Part shown: piece after piece, positions 1-9,866 of the stretch
How the letters are laid out: each line of letters opens with the position of its first letter
Numbering within the stretch: position 1 is the first letter of the stretch
DNA from: Mycogone perniciosa
Lineage: Eukaryota > Ascomycota > Sordariomycetes > Hypocreales > Hypocreaceae
Direction of reading: 5' to 3'
DNA length: 32,653 nt
Assembly: GCA_025331125.1 (NCBI GenBank)
Contig: JAOALB010000277.1
Span: forward strand, 1 to 32,653
The notes under the pieces: model-generated
Database searches by the model: none
What the model saw: only the letters and a program-made list of their open reading frames with translations
What the model was told of the DNA's origin: nothing
Made by a program: the position numbers and the translations under genes

Positions 1-25
1 ACGCCGTCGAATTCAGGGTTCAAAA

Positions 26-1288
26 ATGGCACAAAATCTCAGAGGCAAAAACCTCTTTGCATCAGGTCATTTCCACCAACGCCTGTGTCACAATATTTTG
101 CCATTAGTTCTTAATCTGCGCCGTCTTGGAGATACTTGTCCGTACCGAACAATTCATCGGAGTTGGAATCCGCGATGGAAGCTAGACAGTCTGGGGCAAA
201 AATCAAGCTCGAATGAGCATGGTGATATTCGTCACGACACTTCCACATCCCGACGTTTTGTCGATGAAGGGATTAAATCTCATTTCCTCCGACCGCACGT
301 TTACTGCCCATTATACTGCGCCTGGATGCCTTTAAAAGACTGCGTCGAAGCACTCCGGAGAGGACACGTTCTCAGCACCGCTTCGTGGAACCTGCATTTC
401 AATGATTCTGGGGTTGAGGCTCGTACCTCCGCTGCTATTTCCCATCTAAGGACAATATTTGGCCAAGAGCCTCATGATGTCGTGATAATGCTCCAAGAAG
501 TTTGCCCGGAAGCACTGGACACCATTCTTAATAATGGCTGGGCTCGAAAAAACTTTACCTTCACTGACATTGAGCCTCCTGATTGCCTATATGGAGATGA
601 CGAATTTTTTTATCCAGAGCTACTACCTAGGGGATATTTTACTCTAATGATGATTTCGAAAACTCTACCGATATCTAATGGCTTTCGCGTTCCATTTCGC
701 TCTGAAACGAGAAGAGATGCGCTTGTGGTTGACATTCCCATTGTGTCTGAGGGTGGAGCCCCCAATCAGTCAGAGGGGTCGGTTCTTCGCTTGTGTACTA
801 CGCACCTTGAGTCAATGGAAAGAGGAAACGAATATCGCTTCCCCCAGTTGTCTATAGTTTCGGCGTTGCTGAAAGGCAAATTCTCCCGAAGAAAACGAGT
901 CCACGCCGGTTTGGTTGGTGGAGACATGAATTCGATTCTTGCGTCTGAACATGGCTACCACCGAGCCCCCGAGATAGACCTAAGGGATATTTGGGAGGAT
1001 GAGCCAGCATCCAAACCACCGATTCTCAAACCGTCTGAAAAGGACCTCACATATGGTCGTGCTAAAGGAAACACATGGGGCTACCAGTCAGAAATACCCT
1101 ATCAAGCAAAGCGTCTGGATAAGTTTTACTACACGGGGTCCATTGAGACTCTTGCAGTGAGTAAAGCCCAGGATGTGATTGGCAAGGTGGGTCGCTTTGG
1201 AATAGGGCTGCAAACTGTGATCGGGACAAATTACAGGATTTGGGTTAGTGATCACTTCGGTATTACTGTTGTTATTAAAGTTATATGA
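26..1288 (+). CDS. TDP2-like endonuclease/exonuclease/phosphatase family protein
   Basis: The 420-residue frame carries the ordered signatures of the EEP metal-dependent phosphodiesterase fold. They are an early SWN asparagine motif (about residue 120), LQEV with the metal-binding glutamate (about 157), a THLES segment with the catalytic histidine (about 260), GGDMN (about 299-303) and a C-terminal SDHFG (about 408-412). The spacing and the TWGYQ segment resemble fungal relatives of tyrosyl-DNA phosphodiesterase 2, so hydrolysis of a phosphodiester in nucleic acid or a related substrate is likely. All catalytic positions appear intact. The first 110 residues match nothing I recognise, and the real start may be a later methionine (for example codon 101) or lie in an upstream exon beyond the window. 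No intron is needed. Substrate and localisation cannot be told. Confidence 0.82.
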   Translation: MAQNLRGKNLFASGHFHQRLCHNILPLVLNLRRLGDTCPYRTIHRSWNPRWKLDSLGQKSSSNEHGDIRHDTSTSRRFVDEGIKSHFLRPHVYCPLYCAWMPLKDCVEALRRGHVLSTASWNLHFNDSGVEARTSAAISHLRTIFGQEPHDVVIMLQEVCPEALDTILNNGWARKNFTFTDIEPPDCLYGDDEFFYPELLPRGYFTLMMISKTLPISNGFRVPFRSETRRDALVVDIPIVSEGGAPNQSEGSVLRLCTTHLESMERGNEYRFPQLSIVSALLKGKFSRRKRVHAGLVGGDMNSILASEHGYHRAPEIDLRDIWEDEPASKPPILKPSEKDLTYGRAKGNTWGYQSEIPYQAKRLDKFYYTGSIETLAVSKAQDVIGKVGRFGIGLQTVIGTNYRIWVSDHFGITVVIKVI

Positions 1289-1562
1289 GAGCGACCTGGT
1301 AGTAGTAGGCAAGCAACTGCTTCATTCTCCCAAGTACGTAGACAGCGTCGACAGGTTCTTGAAATAGCGAAAGCTATTTGCCTTGCCTGAGGCGCCAGCA
1401 TAGAACTCGTTCAGTTCTTGCTGTTGCGCCATCTTCCACTGTAGCAAGGTATCGCTACATAACTTTAGGCATCCTGCAGCAGGGACTTGGCAGCGGCGAC
1501 GATGCGCATGAGGTCGAGGTCATTGTCACCATTATCACAAGGACGGCCTCATTCGTAATGTC

Positions 1563-1896
1563 CAGCTGAAGGAGCCATTTACGGTTGCCAACCAGATTCA
1601 GCAAACATTGCTCAATTCATGGACAAACGCCTTACTGATTGCCGCTCCCGTCGGCATTGTGCTGAACTACGTCAGCTTCATGAACCGTATCGCAGTCTTA
1701 GTTGTCAACTTCATTGCCCTCGTTCCGCTCGCCGCTATGGTCGGCTTCGCTAGCGAGGAAATTGCGCTTCGAACAGGAGAGACTTTTTGGTAGACTGCTC
1801 AACGCTGCGTTTGACAACGCCATCGAGCTCATCATCGCTGTCATTGCTCTCGCCGATAACCCTGAAGACGCGAATTCCTGCGTAACTGAATTTTGA
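1563..1896 (+). pseudogene. 5' relic of a vacuolar Ca2+/H+ exchanger (CAX/Vcx1 family)
   Basis: The frame around 1566-1793 reads QQTLLNSWTNALLI, VGIVLNY and FIALVPLAAMVGFASEE, then LRTGETFW. This is the first-helices region of fungal vacuolar calcium/proton antiporters. At about 1789 the frame hits TAG. The matching continuation (LLNAAFDNAIELIIAVIALAD, the CAX c-1 repeat region) is present but in another frame up to about 1862, so there is a frameshift. Homology then stops within about 35 bases. The N-terminal cytoplasmic part is not recognisable upstream. A second fragment of the same family lies at 4730-4984 on the same strand. The exchanger was evidently split and eroded. Confidence 0.75.
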
Positions 1897-2402
1897 GGAT
1901 ATACTCGGAACAATCCCGTGCGGTTATCAGCCGTATGCCCTGGCCGCCACACGCTACTTTCGAAGGGAAGGGGATCCTAAGAATGACATTCAGAGAACGA
2001 TACCAAGAGATATTGATCCAGCAGAGGGTCGCTAATGCCGCGATTCATCTCAACAGGTAGTATTGGAGAACAAAACGGCGATGGGAGTGATTGGTCAGGA
2101 GACTGACCATTTTGATGAAGCCAGCCTTGTTTGCTTATGCTGAGGAAAGCGACATTGGCAATGATATCATGTAACAACTACTCCGCAGTTTAGATGCGGG
2201 GCTTCCCGCATGAGATGGGTCAACCCGAAACCTTCATCACTCTGGATTTCTGCCAATTTTTGAGGAATTCATCAGGAGGATTTATTCAGTCGCTCTTGGT
2301 GGAGCAAATGGTTTAAGGATGCCATGTAACATATCACAAGAACAGGGAATTTCTAGGCACTTGGATTTCCACTCAATTGCTCCATCTGCCCTGTGTTCTC
2401 AA
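1897..2402. other. non-coding gap between exchanger relic and retroelement
   Basis: About 500 bases with no supported gene. It probably holds further degraded exchanger or insertion debris; only short open frames occur. A near-palindrome around 2193-2213 (ATGCGGGGCTTCCCGCAT) resembles the recurrent GCGGGAGGCC element with substitutions. Confidence 0.4.
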
Positions 2403-3790
2403 TCTATATCTTGTAGAGGGGGGCCGTATAGGTTTACCTCCTCCACCAGCTTCTGGAAAGCTTCGCTTCCCTTAGGTCCCAGTAGATATTAACGGGTCTC
2501 TCGCCTCTAGGCGTTTCGGGGAGGAAGCTCCTCGTTATACAGCATTCGGCAAAGTGTCCCTACTCCTTGGGGGAGCCGCATCTGCAGTGGGATTGTATGT
2601 TGTGGCTAAATCGGTTGTGGTAGCTTTAGAAGTCTCTATGACTGGACTTCTCTGCCAGCAGCCTGTATAGAATAGGTCGGGGGAGTTTCAGTTCCGGGGG
2701 ATTCGTAGGTGCTCCTAGGTCCTACGGTTGGTAGCTTTCCGGGGCGTTCGCCTCCCAGTATTTCTCTTGGAGGGTAGCTCTTTCCGCTTTTGCCCAGCGT
2801 TTGATGTGGGCGAGGGTGCTTCAGCCCTAGGTAGGGGAGTGAGGGTCGCTCCTTTTTTGGCCAGTTCGTCAGCCGTCTCGTTGCCTCGTATGTCCTTATG
2901 GCCTGGGACCCATGAGACAAAAACCCTGCGTGGGTGAAGTTCTTCCGCGATGCGTCGGAACTGGATGAACTCCCCTTGTGAGGAAGCAGGCGCTTCCCCA
3001 AGTAAACCCCTGACCACTGATGTGCTGTCAAGAAAAACATGTACTTCACTGATTCTGGGGTCGTCCCTCGCAAGTCTGGCTGCTGTTTTGATCGCTTGGC
3101 TGGCTCCCGTGGCCTCTGCGTCGAACACTTCTGCGTTGACGAGGGGTCCGAAGCTCTTGTGGACTCTCTCCCTGTAGTACACGGCCGTTCCCCAGCCTGA
3201 CTTGCCGTTAAGCTGGGAGCCGTCCGAGTATGCTGCGACTGCTGTGGCTGGCAGTGAGCTTATCAGTTCAAGGTGTTTTTGTGTAGCCATTTCTTTCCCT
3301 AGCTCTTCGAACTTTGGATCTGCTTCGACGAAGCGGGGTTTCTTTGCGAAGAGGGTAGGTCTGATGGACCGGTCGACCAATAGGGTGGCTCTCTGCGGGC
3401 GTCTCAAGGATAGCTGTGCGATTAAGCTATCAATCTTCTTGGCCAGAGAGTGCGCACGGCCAAGGCCCGCAAGCCGCGCCGAGCACCTAAGTTTTGCCTG
3501 AGCGAAAGCCATGAATGCGGGCGGGATGTCAGACTCTCTGTTTGTTAATTGGATGGGAGTGGTTTTCCATACCAGAACAACGACGCGAGCAGCCATCTTG
3601 AAGGCCCTGTCCAGCTTCGCTGCGAGGTTGCTTACGCCGAACCACCTCATGTGCGCGCTGGGGTTAATCTGCTTTCCCTTCAGAGTGACTCCCTGGTAAG
3701 GGAAGAATCCTCGTCTTCTGTAGAAGTATGGAAGTTGGACTTTGTCCAGGGCGAAGGATAACGCATTTTCCGTCCCCACCGAACCTCTGA
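2403..3790 (-). mobile_element. truncated non-LTR retrotransposon: RT C-terminus and RNase H
   Basis: Reading leftward, a 354-residue frame (3779-2715) begins in the C-terminal 'thumb' part of a fungal non-LTR reverse transcriptase. It continues through the usual linker (NRESDIPPA, LRCSARL) into an RNase H domain. All four acidic residues of the RNase H site are visible: YSDGSQ, VFDAEAT, FLDSTS and GNETADELA. Further left, in other frames, follow the zinc-knuckle-like tail (CRCGSPKE, HFAEC) and a terminal stretch ending near 2403. The 5' end, including the polymerase palm, is missing. The segment before the linker looks internally shortened. It lies between the two exchanger fragments. Composition is not RIP-like, so the insertion may be recent or escaped RIP. 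Confidence 0.82.
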
Positions 3791-4262
3791 GTCTAAAAGG
3801 AGCTGAAGGGAGGAAGGTAGAGATACATCGTCAATTCAGCATCATCATAATAGAATCACCCAATTATGCTAAACCGTCCGTTGGTCACAGCCACCGAAAT
3901 GTCTACAGTCACATGGCAGTCATCCCTCAAACTGGTTCTTATTTAATTGGAAGATGAATGAAAGCCCTATATATGCGGGAGGCCAACTACCCCTCTGCGT
4001 TGGATGGCTCTTCCATGAGCCAATTGCAGTTAGGGTCCTCCACACGGGCGCCATCATCTTACACATCTGATCATCTTTCCATAAATTCAGCTATCTTCTC
4101 ACGATGAAGTCGTCGGAGAATGTTGCTGTATGCCGGATCTGGCCATGATTTCATTCCTGAGGTTGACAGATTAAAAGAGATGGAATTCAGTTTCTGGAAG
4201 TCTCTTATCTGTGTAATGAATGCTGACACACAACTGAGCTATGGAACACTAGGTTGATGGTT
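3791..4262. other. non-coding spacer with one GCGGGAGGCC element
   Basis: No gene seen. It contains one exact copy of the recurrent element at 3974-3984 and otherwise short open frames only. Confidence 0.4.
3974..3984 (+). promoter_or_regulatory. GCGGGAGGCC element (exact), no clear target gene
   Basis: Exact TGCGGGAGGCC with flank CAAC as at 9657. The nearest plus-strand coding sequence downstream is the exchanger relic (4730), so this copy may mark the promoter of a lost gene or a transposed block. Confidence 0.4.
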
Positions 4263-4475
4263 GTTGGATAACGTCGGTCTAGTTTTGGAATAAGCAAAAA
4301 AGGTGTAAGCAAGGGAACCTGTGATCTGACGTGAGGTGAAACAGAACGCGCGGCGTTCTGTTTCTATGATAAAATGGCTGGGGGAGAATCTAATGAAGAG
4401 GGAGGAGGACAGAGCAATTGAGCATAATCCTGGGCCCCAGTTTTCTGTGATGTGATCAAGCTGACTGTTTTCCAA
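4263..4475 (+). repeat. dispersed repeat A, copy 1
   Basis: About 210 bases matching 12791-13025 in direct orientation with small indels and substitutions. Shared stretches include AATAAGCAAAAAAGG, AAGGGAACCTGTGATCTGAC and GTGAGGTGAAACAGAACGCG, then a small palindrome GAACGCGCGGCGTTC and ATGATAAAATGGCTGG. No coding potential is conserved between copies. It may be a MITE, a piece of an LTR or a duplicated regulatory region; no terminal inverted repeat is obvious. Confidence 0.8.
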
Positions 4476-4729
4476 CTGTTGAACTAGTGGCTGAATATAA
4501 CGGCTAAACAGCTCCGGGGGTTGCTGGATATTTCCCTCGTTTCCTTCGATTGTCTCTAATGGCCTCTATTCCTCTACGCATTCAATCAGCAGTTGCTGCC
4601 ACTGAACCAATACGCATTTTCCTTTAGACATGAGGACATTGTCGAAATCATTCTCTTCGTCAGCTGATCGTCAAGCACAAGGACAAGACCAACAATGGAA
4701 ACGGTGATTAGGGAAACCTGATCCCATCC

Positions 4730-4984
4730 CCAGCCGCTCTTCTGGGTAGCATTCTTACCAATCCCCTACACGCTTTGATTGTGGCCTTCTTCCTTTACAT
4801 CTGGTTCCAGGCGAGCAGCCAACATAGCACCTTTGACAAAGTCATTCAAGGTGATGAGCACCACGATGCTGATCGCGAAGCAGACTTGGACAAGCCCAAG
4901 TTCACTATAACTGAGGCGATTATTGCACTGGTTATTTCGCTGACCCTGGTAATGATACTTGTTGTCTTTCTAGCTGAGGGGTGA
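4730..4984 (+). pseudogene. 3' relic of the Ca2+/H+ exchanger
   Basis: The frame ending at the TGA at 4982-4984 reads GSILTNPLHALIVAFFLYIWF, then an acidic loop (STFDKVIQGDEHHDADREAD). A hydrophobic segment follows (ITEAIIALVISLTLVMILVV). GSIL-N is typical of the end of the first CAX repeat, while FQ.SSQHSTFD and the acidic loop resemble the central loop of these antiporters. Intervening helices are therefore missing and the frame ends early. It sits on the same strand and in the order expected for the downstream part of the relic at 1563-1896. It is a small orphan transmembrane frame, most unlikely to be functional. Confidence 0.6.
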
Positions 4985-5339
4985 GCTAGTACTTGCCGTA
5001 TTATCTCACGAAATTGACCCTGTCGCTAAGTGAAAGGGTATGATCTCTATACCATGCTTAAGTGGGTGATACGTATTTTGTGACTGACTTTTTGTGAGCT
5101 AATTACTACAAACTTATTTCTTTAATATAATTCGCTTCATAATTTGCCGGCTCTGTTCGAATGGACCCGGCATCATGCGGTACACTTCTCATTACGTGTA
5201 AAAGGGTGGCGGTTAAAGCAGTCACTTGAGACAGATAAATTGAGGGGCCTCGTTCACCGTTGCGTTTACAATTTTCTTCTTCTGCCACCACAATTCTCCC
5301 CAAATCACTAAGCCTCAAACAGTTGTCATCTTCCTCGCT

Positions 5340-6047
5340 ATGTTGCCCACCTCATTCCGGACCGCAAAGGCGGCTGAGTCTACTGCAACAGGCAAGCTCG
5401 ACAATCTACCTGTTGTGGCTACACGAGCAACACTACAAAACGAAGACGAAACCACCAAGTCTACTTCTCGTGCGAGTCGCACAGCCGTTTCAAGAGAGAT
5501 CATGTCAGAGGTTTACAACGATGCGGAGGTCAAGTTGGAGCAAAGTAACAACGGCCTCCCACATGAAATGGGGCTGGCTGAAAAGCGCCAAGATTCTGCA
5601 TTTCATGGAATCGACAAGTTAGTGCAGGACTTGTTAGCCGCTCAGAAGAACCTGGAAGACGAACGGAGAAAAGGAGCAGACAAGGATGCTGAGATGACTC
5701 GGTTGCAAGAAAAGGTGACGCATCTCTTGGACGAGGCTCGCGAAAATGGACAAAAACGCGAGGCCGCAGAGGCGAGGGTGAAAGAGTTTGAACATATGAG
5801 TGCATTACAGCCTGCGCACGACGAGACAGTGAATGAGCTGCAGCGGTTATTGGCGTTCCACAAGACGAATGGAGAACAAGTGTCAAGACAATTCAGAGAC
5901 ATGCAGGCCATCAACAAGAATCTCCAGGCCTCGCTGCAGGTCAAGGAGATGGCACTTGAGGAGCAGGGATCACTGCTCGCAGAACTGGGGCTGCGCTCGG
6001 GGCCATTCCCAAGAGCCAAGAAGTCATATGCGGGGTGTGACAGTTGA
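5340..6047 (+). CDS. coiled-coil protein of unknown function
   Basis: A 235-residue frame opening at ATG 5340 (context CGCTATG). Residues 1-60 are Ser/Thr/Ala-rich and probably disordered. Residues about 85-215 are strongly charged, with heptad-like patterning typical of a coiled coil (for example DLLAAQKNLEDERRKGADKD, then EKVTHLLDEARENGQK). The tail is short and basic. There is no enzymatic motif, signal peptide or membrane segment. No intron is needed. I do not recognise a family. It resembles small fungal coiled-coil proteins of unknown role. It lies between the exchanger relic and the ankyrin/AAA+ gene and has no close upstream GCGGGAGGCC element (the nearest, at 3974, is over 1.3 kb away). 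Confidence 0.6.
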   Translation: MLPTSFRTAKAAESTATGKLDNLPVVATRATLQNEDETTKSTSRASRTAVSREIMSEVYNDAEVKLEQSNNGLPHEMGLAEKRQDSAFHGIDKLVQDLLAAQKNLEDERRKGADKDAEMTRLQEKVTHLLDEARENGQKREAAEARVKEFEHMSALQPAHDETVNELQRLLAFHKTNGEQVSRQFRDMQAINKNLQASLQVKEMALEEQGSLLAELGLRSGPFPRAKKSYAGCDS

Positions 6048-6215
6048 ATGACGATGGGACGGATGTTATTATATGAAGATGCCTGTGGAAGTATTTTCAC
6101 TAACACGAGGGTTGTGATCTAGAGTATCCTTGTAACAATATAACGCGATGTTGGTGATGCACATGGAGGCGACACCACATGCAGTGATTGGCCCTAGAAG
6201 AGGGGCAACATCGAA

Positions 6216-6226
6216 GGCCTCCCGCA
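6216..6226 (-). promoter_or_regulatory. GCGGGAGGCC element (exact, minus orientation)
   Basis: Exact TGCGGGAGGCC on the minus strand, 246 bp before the ankyrin/AAA+ start, with a CCAAT-type box (GGCCAATCAC on the minus strand) about 20 bp away. Function is inferred only from recurrence. Confidence 0.5.
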
Positions 6227-6343
6227 GGCCGTCCTAACGCTGCAAAAGAAATTCCAACCTGATGCTTCATGCACGTGGCGGAGGCAGTTTGGACGTTTCG
6301 TCTCCCTTCCTGTCCAATGATTAAAGTTCGATTGTCAAGGCAT

Positions 6344-6354
6344 TCAGGGAGGCC
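6344..6354 (+). promoter_or_regulatory. GCGGGAGGCC-like element (core GGGAGGCC)
   Basis: The core GGGAGGCC followed by GAC, as at 30941, lies 118 bp upstream of the ATG at 6472 and in the gene's orientation. Two of the first three bases differ from the consensus. Confidence 0.4.
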
Positions 6355-6573
6355 GACAAACATGACATTCGATGCCTAGGTAGGTGCTTCGCGCCCTTAT
6401 GCCAAATGACCAAGTATGCTCTTCAATTCCTCGTCTTGGTATCTCAGTGAATATATCGAAACAATAACGAAATGTCTGCCACACAGTCGGTCGCTGGCAC
6501 AGTAGATGATCTCGTTGAGATTCTGATGAGAGAGTGTAATTGCACCGAGGAGAGAGCCATCACCTTGCTCAAA

Positions 6574-6624
6574 GTAAGAAAGCATCTTCATGACTGCCCG
6601 ATATTTATACTAATCCTTGTGCAG
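6574..6624 (+). other. intron 1 of the ankyrin/AAA+ gene
   Basis: GTAAGA donor, CTAAT branch-like site and GTGCAG acceptor; 51 nt. Removing it joins LLK to IFNND and deletes a non-conserved insert. Confidence 0.7.
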
Positions 6625-8103
6625 ATTTTTAATAATGACGTCGCTGACGCCAAGAGACATCACGAGGTCTTCCAAATATACGCACAAGACCTGCAGGAAA
6701 CACCCTCATCGCATTCAACATCTGTATGGTCTGCTGTAGGACGGAGCCGCCGCATGTTCAGGACCCCATCGCGTTCACGATCAAATACTCCCCCGCCACA
6801 CAATGTCTCTCCAGACAAAGAAGGCCAAGATGATGGCGAAACTTGCCAGAGAGAATGGGACTTCATTCTGCCTCGGCTCCCATTGCCGGAAAACTTGACG
6901 GATTATGGCTTCAGCCCTGATGCTCTCGCGGGAGCCATTCAGCATGGCTTTACAGCCCATCATTCCCGAAGCTACCTACATCTCTACGATTCGAGTTTTG
7001 TTGAGCAGCATATCAACGATAGTGTCATGGGCTTTCCTCTCATATTCTACGCAGTTGCAGCAAACGATGAGAACATGGTACGGCTCTTAATAGAATTCGG
7101 AGCGAACGCTCGTACTGTACATGAGCCATCACAGGTCCCTTTGCTGGCGTTTGCCATCATCTGTGGGGAGACATTGCAGACCGATACAACAATCATGGTC
7201 TGCACCCTACTTAGCCAAGGCGCCTCGCCTCGTACCATCCCCATCGATCTGTTCATGCCGTACATACAAGATACGACAGTCCGCTCTGGCCAGAAGGGCA
7301 AGGAAGAGATTGGTGAGGGTGAGGCGACTGCATAGTGTTCCCAGGTCACAAAAACTAGGCTTGCAAAGGCCATCAACCTCACCCAGCGATATTTTTTAGA
7401 GAGATCCTTAAAGCTGAAGCTGCCCTCGTTGAAAAGGCGGCAGATTGCTCGGCTCAAAAATTGCCAAGGGCTGTTGGGCATTCCGTACTTCCTCGTCGGC
7501 CAATCTGTTGCCACGGAGCTGCTTATCCAGAGGCTGCTCACCCATCTTATGATGCCCACTAACCATCCGCTCGTTCTATGCTTTGCTGGACCCAGCGGAC
7601 ACGGAAAGACCGAGCTGGCACGGCAGCTTGGCCATCTCCTATCATTGGACTTGGAGGTGGTTGATTGCACCATTATGAATCATGAAATGGAATTATTTGG
7701 CCCGAGACGACCTTACAGCGGATACGAAAAAGGCTCAGCGGTCAATAACTTTCTCGTGGAGAATTCTGGAAAGAGGTGCATTGTCTTCCTGGATGAGTTC
7801 GAAAAGACGACAAGGGATATCCATCAAACTTTGCTGCTCCCGTTTGACAATGGTATGTCCACACTAGATGCCGACTAACAAGAGGCTGATTATTTGAAAG
7901 GCGAGTATCAAGACAGACGCAACGGTGATAAGGTTGATTGCTCGAATACGATATGGATCGTGGCGAAGAATGCATTGGACAACACGATTCTAGATTTCTA
8001 CGAACAGAACGATGCTTTAGCTGGCGATGAACAAACCGAGCGATCCCGACTGGTCAGGAAGCTCTCACAACAATTGCGAGAGGGATTCCTGCAGTATTTC
8101 GGG

Positions 8104-8156
8104 GCAAGTATTTCCCTGTTTACACATTTGGAGGCATGCTGCTCATTTGCACACAG
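8104..8156 (+). other. GC-AG intron of the ankyrin/AAA+ gene
   Basis: Donor GCAAGT and acceptor ACACAG. Only this GC donor keeps the frame and joins QYFG to APVTGQ, a junction matching the Clp-family segment. The nearby GT donor three bases downstream (8108) would lead to an immediate stop. Confidence 0.65.
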
Positions 8157-9242
8157 GCGCCCGTGACTGGACAAGTCTCTGAGTTTGTCCCCTTTTTACA
8201 ATTTTCTGTTGGTGAACAAGCAGTCATCACACACAAATATTTGTTAGAGTTGGCGCAAGATCTACGGCTTCCGATCAGTCTATTCAAAGGGCCACAGGAG
8301 CGGCTCATCGGTAACATCAGGCTATTGATCAAAAGGGATAGCACCGTATGCTCGATCCTTGGGCAGGCACATTACCACAATAAGCTGGGAGCACGTAGTC
8401 TGAAGGCTGGCGCACAAACTGTGAAGCGCATTGTCTTGGATGCATACCTCGATGACGACGAAGAGATTCGAGAGCATGATGACTTGTGCGACTTCGTCGT
8501 TGACGTGGATGATGGGGACATTGTGGGTAGAATCGTAAAGGATATGGCGAATTCTCGGACAAGCGCTTAATACAAGAAGATTTGCATTGAATTAACCGTC
8601 AAGACTGATCTGATTTATTCACTTGCGTGGACCGAGAGACTACCTGATCTTCTCTTCTGCACTTTATCACACTTATTTGCAATGACGGTTCGGGCAGTAG
8701 CTTACAACTCACTGGGAAAATTACATGGAACTCTAGACAAATCAACCAAGTATTGCTCTGCTCGCCCAGATATCGCTTGTGATATGACTGCCTGAGTCAT
8801 TAAGAAGATGGCGTCACCTCAATCAGGTCAAATCAGCCACATTCGATTGGTATCCCCGCCGACCTCCATGTATTTAAGCAGAACTCAATTCCGCTCCATT
8901 ATTTAAAAACAAAATTCTTTAATTACTTGATTTCGAGGCTGTCCTTGATAGTTGTCACCCGCCACTGTATTCTGTGTTGTTATGTGACACACACTGTGGG
9001 GTAGATAGGTGTCGTGTTAGACGTCCACTGGTTTATGAAAAAGCCACTCGGAAAAGAGATTTCTTTCTCGGTCGCATCTATGATAATAAGGAAGTATACG
9101 TGAAGTATTCGTAGTTTGTCAAAGGGATAAAAAGGGCCCAATGGATACATCATAGTACTGTCTCTTGCTTGAGAACCACCCGGACGTCTACTTATCTTGC
9201 ATATACGGATGGACCAATCCGCAAACATATCAGCAGGTAGTA

Positions 9243-9253
9243 GGCCTCCCGCT
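9243..9253 (-). promoter_or_regulatory. GCGGGAGGCC element (exact 10-mer, minus orientation)
   Basis: Exact GCGGGAGGCC on the minus strand in the spacer between two plus-strand genes, 614 bp before the 9867 ATG. No convincing minus-strand gene follows it. Confidence 0.4.
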
Positions 9254-9656
9254 GTCAAATTGACTACACTAGTCTCAGCCATTGATCACATCTGAGTTGC
9301 ATACTACATCCCAGTCTCGCTAAGACTGCGCCCAACCATATCACCAGCCTGAGTTGGAGTTGAGAATATTTCGTACAAAACGGTAATTACGAAGTAGGCC
9401 GCAGATATTTAGAGATGTAGTCAATCACACGGTGAAACTGCTAACGACCTACATTTCATCCCTGTTGTTGTCCGCATTCCGTCACGTAGTACCCTTGGAT
9501 GAGGATCAAGCCACCAATCGTATATGCCGTTTTGACGCCTCAATTGTTACCCAGAGATAACATGCGTACGATCAATGAGTTAGTGCGTGGCTAATCAACC
9601 ACGGATAACAGCTTCTAAAGCCTGCATGTGTGTGTCACTACTTCGTAACCCACAAA

Positions 9657-9667
9657 TGCAGGAGGCC
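9657..9667 (+). promoter_or_regulatory. GCGGGAGGCC-like element (TGCAGGAGGCC)
   Basis: One mismatch from the consensus, 200 bp upstream of the ATG at 9867 and in the same orientation. It shares the flank GGCCAAC with the copy at 3974. Confidence 0.45.
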
Positions 9668-9866
9668 AACGCATGTTGAGGCCTGCCATAAGTCTGTAGA
9701 TATGGAGTACCAGCTACATCTAAACAGATGAAAAGAAGCCATTATAACCCTTTAAAAATACGTATGTTCTTTCATGCACTGGTGTTTCTCTTTCGAGCGT
9801 TGACATCAAACTGTACACCTTTTTCCCTTCCATCCCGTATCCAACAATTGCAAGTTACCCTGAATC

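Larger units (their letters stand above)
6472..8570 (+). pseudogene. ankyrin-repeat + ClpB/Skd3-like AAA+ ATPase (one in-frame TAG)
   Basis: Splicing out 6574-6624, 7853-7900 and a GC-AG intron 8104-8156 gives 649 codons ending at 8570. The order is: a short helical N-terminus (UBA-like at best, uncertain); a Ser/Arg/Pro-rich linker; ankyrin-like helices (MGFPLIFYAVAANDENMVRL, about 185-240); then an AAA+ module. That module has Walker A GPSGHGKTE (about 373), Walker B CIVFLDEFEK (about 437), NTIWIVAKNALD (sensor-1-like), and the FGAPVTGQ and VPF segments of the D2/small-domain region. Ankyrin plus a ClpB-like ATPase is the architecture of Skd3/CLPB disaggregases. Codon 271 (7333-7335) is TAG in an otherwise open frame. 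Homologous context suggests Trp or Gln there. Either the protein is truncated before the ATPase, the stop is read through, or a small intron is missed; I found no splice pair with matching phase. Confidence 0.72.
8571..9866. other. 1.3 kb intergenic region
   Basis: No gene is supported. Short open frames exist (for example minus strand 8980-9282, non-ATG start), but none shows conserved motifs. It contains two GCGGGAGGCC-type elements (9243-9253 minus, exact core; 9657-9667 plus, one mismatch) and an AT-rich TTTAAAAATA stretch at about 9752, a possible TATA region for the next gene. Confidence 0.5.

Noticed and set aside
2636..3073. Minus-strand 145-codon frame overlapping the retroelement
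   Set aside because: Out-of-frame shadow of the RNase H frame; no conserved motif except the tail piece, which is part of the same element.
2715..3779. Retroelement frame as a host RNase H gene
   Set aside because: The linker before RNase H and the zinc-knuckle tail after it match non-LTR retroelements, not cellular RNase HI.
2170..5580. Shared 'GLPHEMG' peptide near 2200 and in the coiled-coil protein
   Set aside because: Similarity covers only a few residues and does not extend at either side; probably chance.
8980..9282. Minus-strand 100-codon frame in the long spacer
   Set aside because: Starts without ATG, no motif, and the GCGGGAGGCC element lies inside it.
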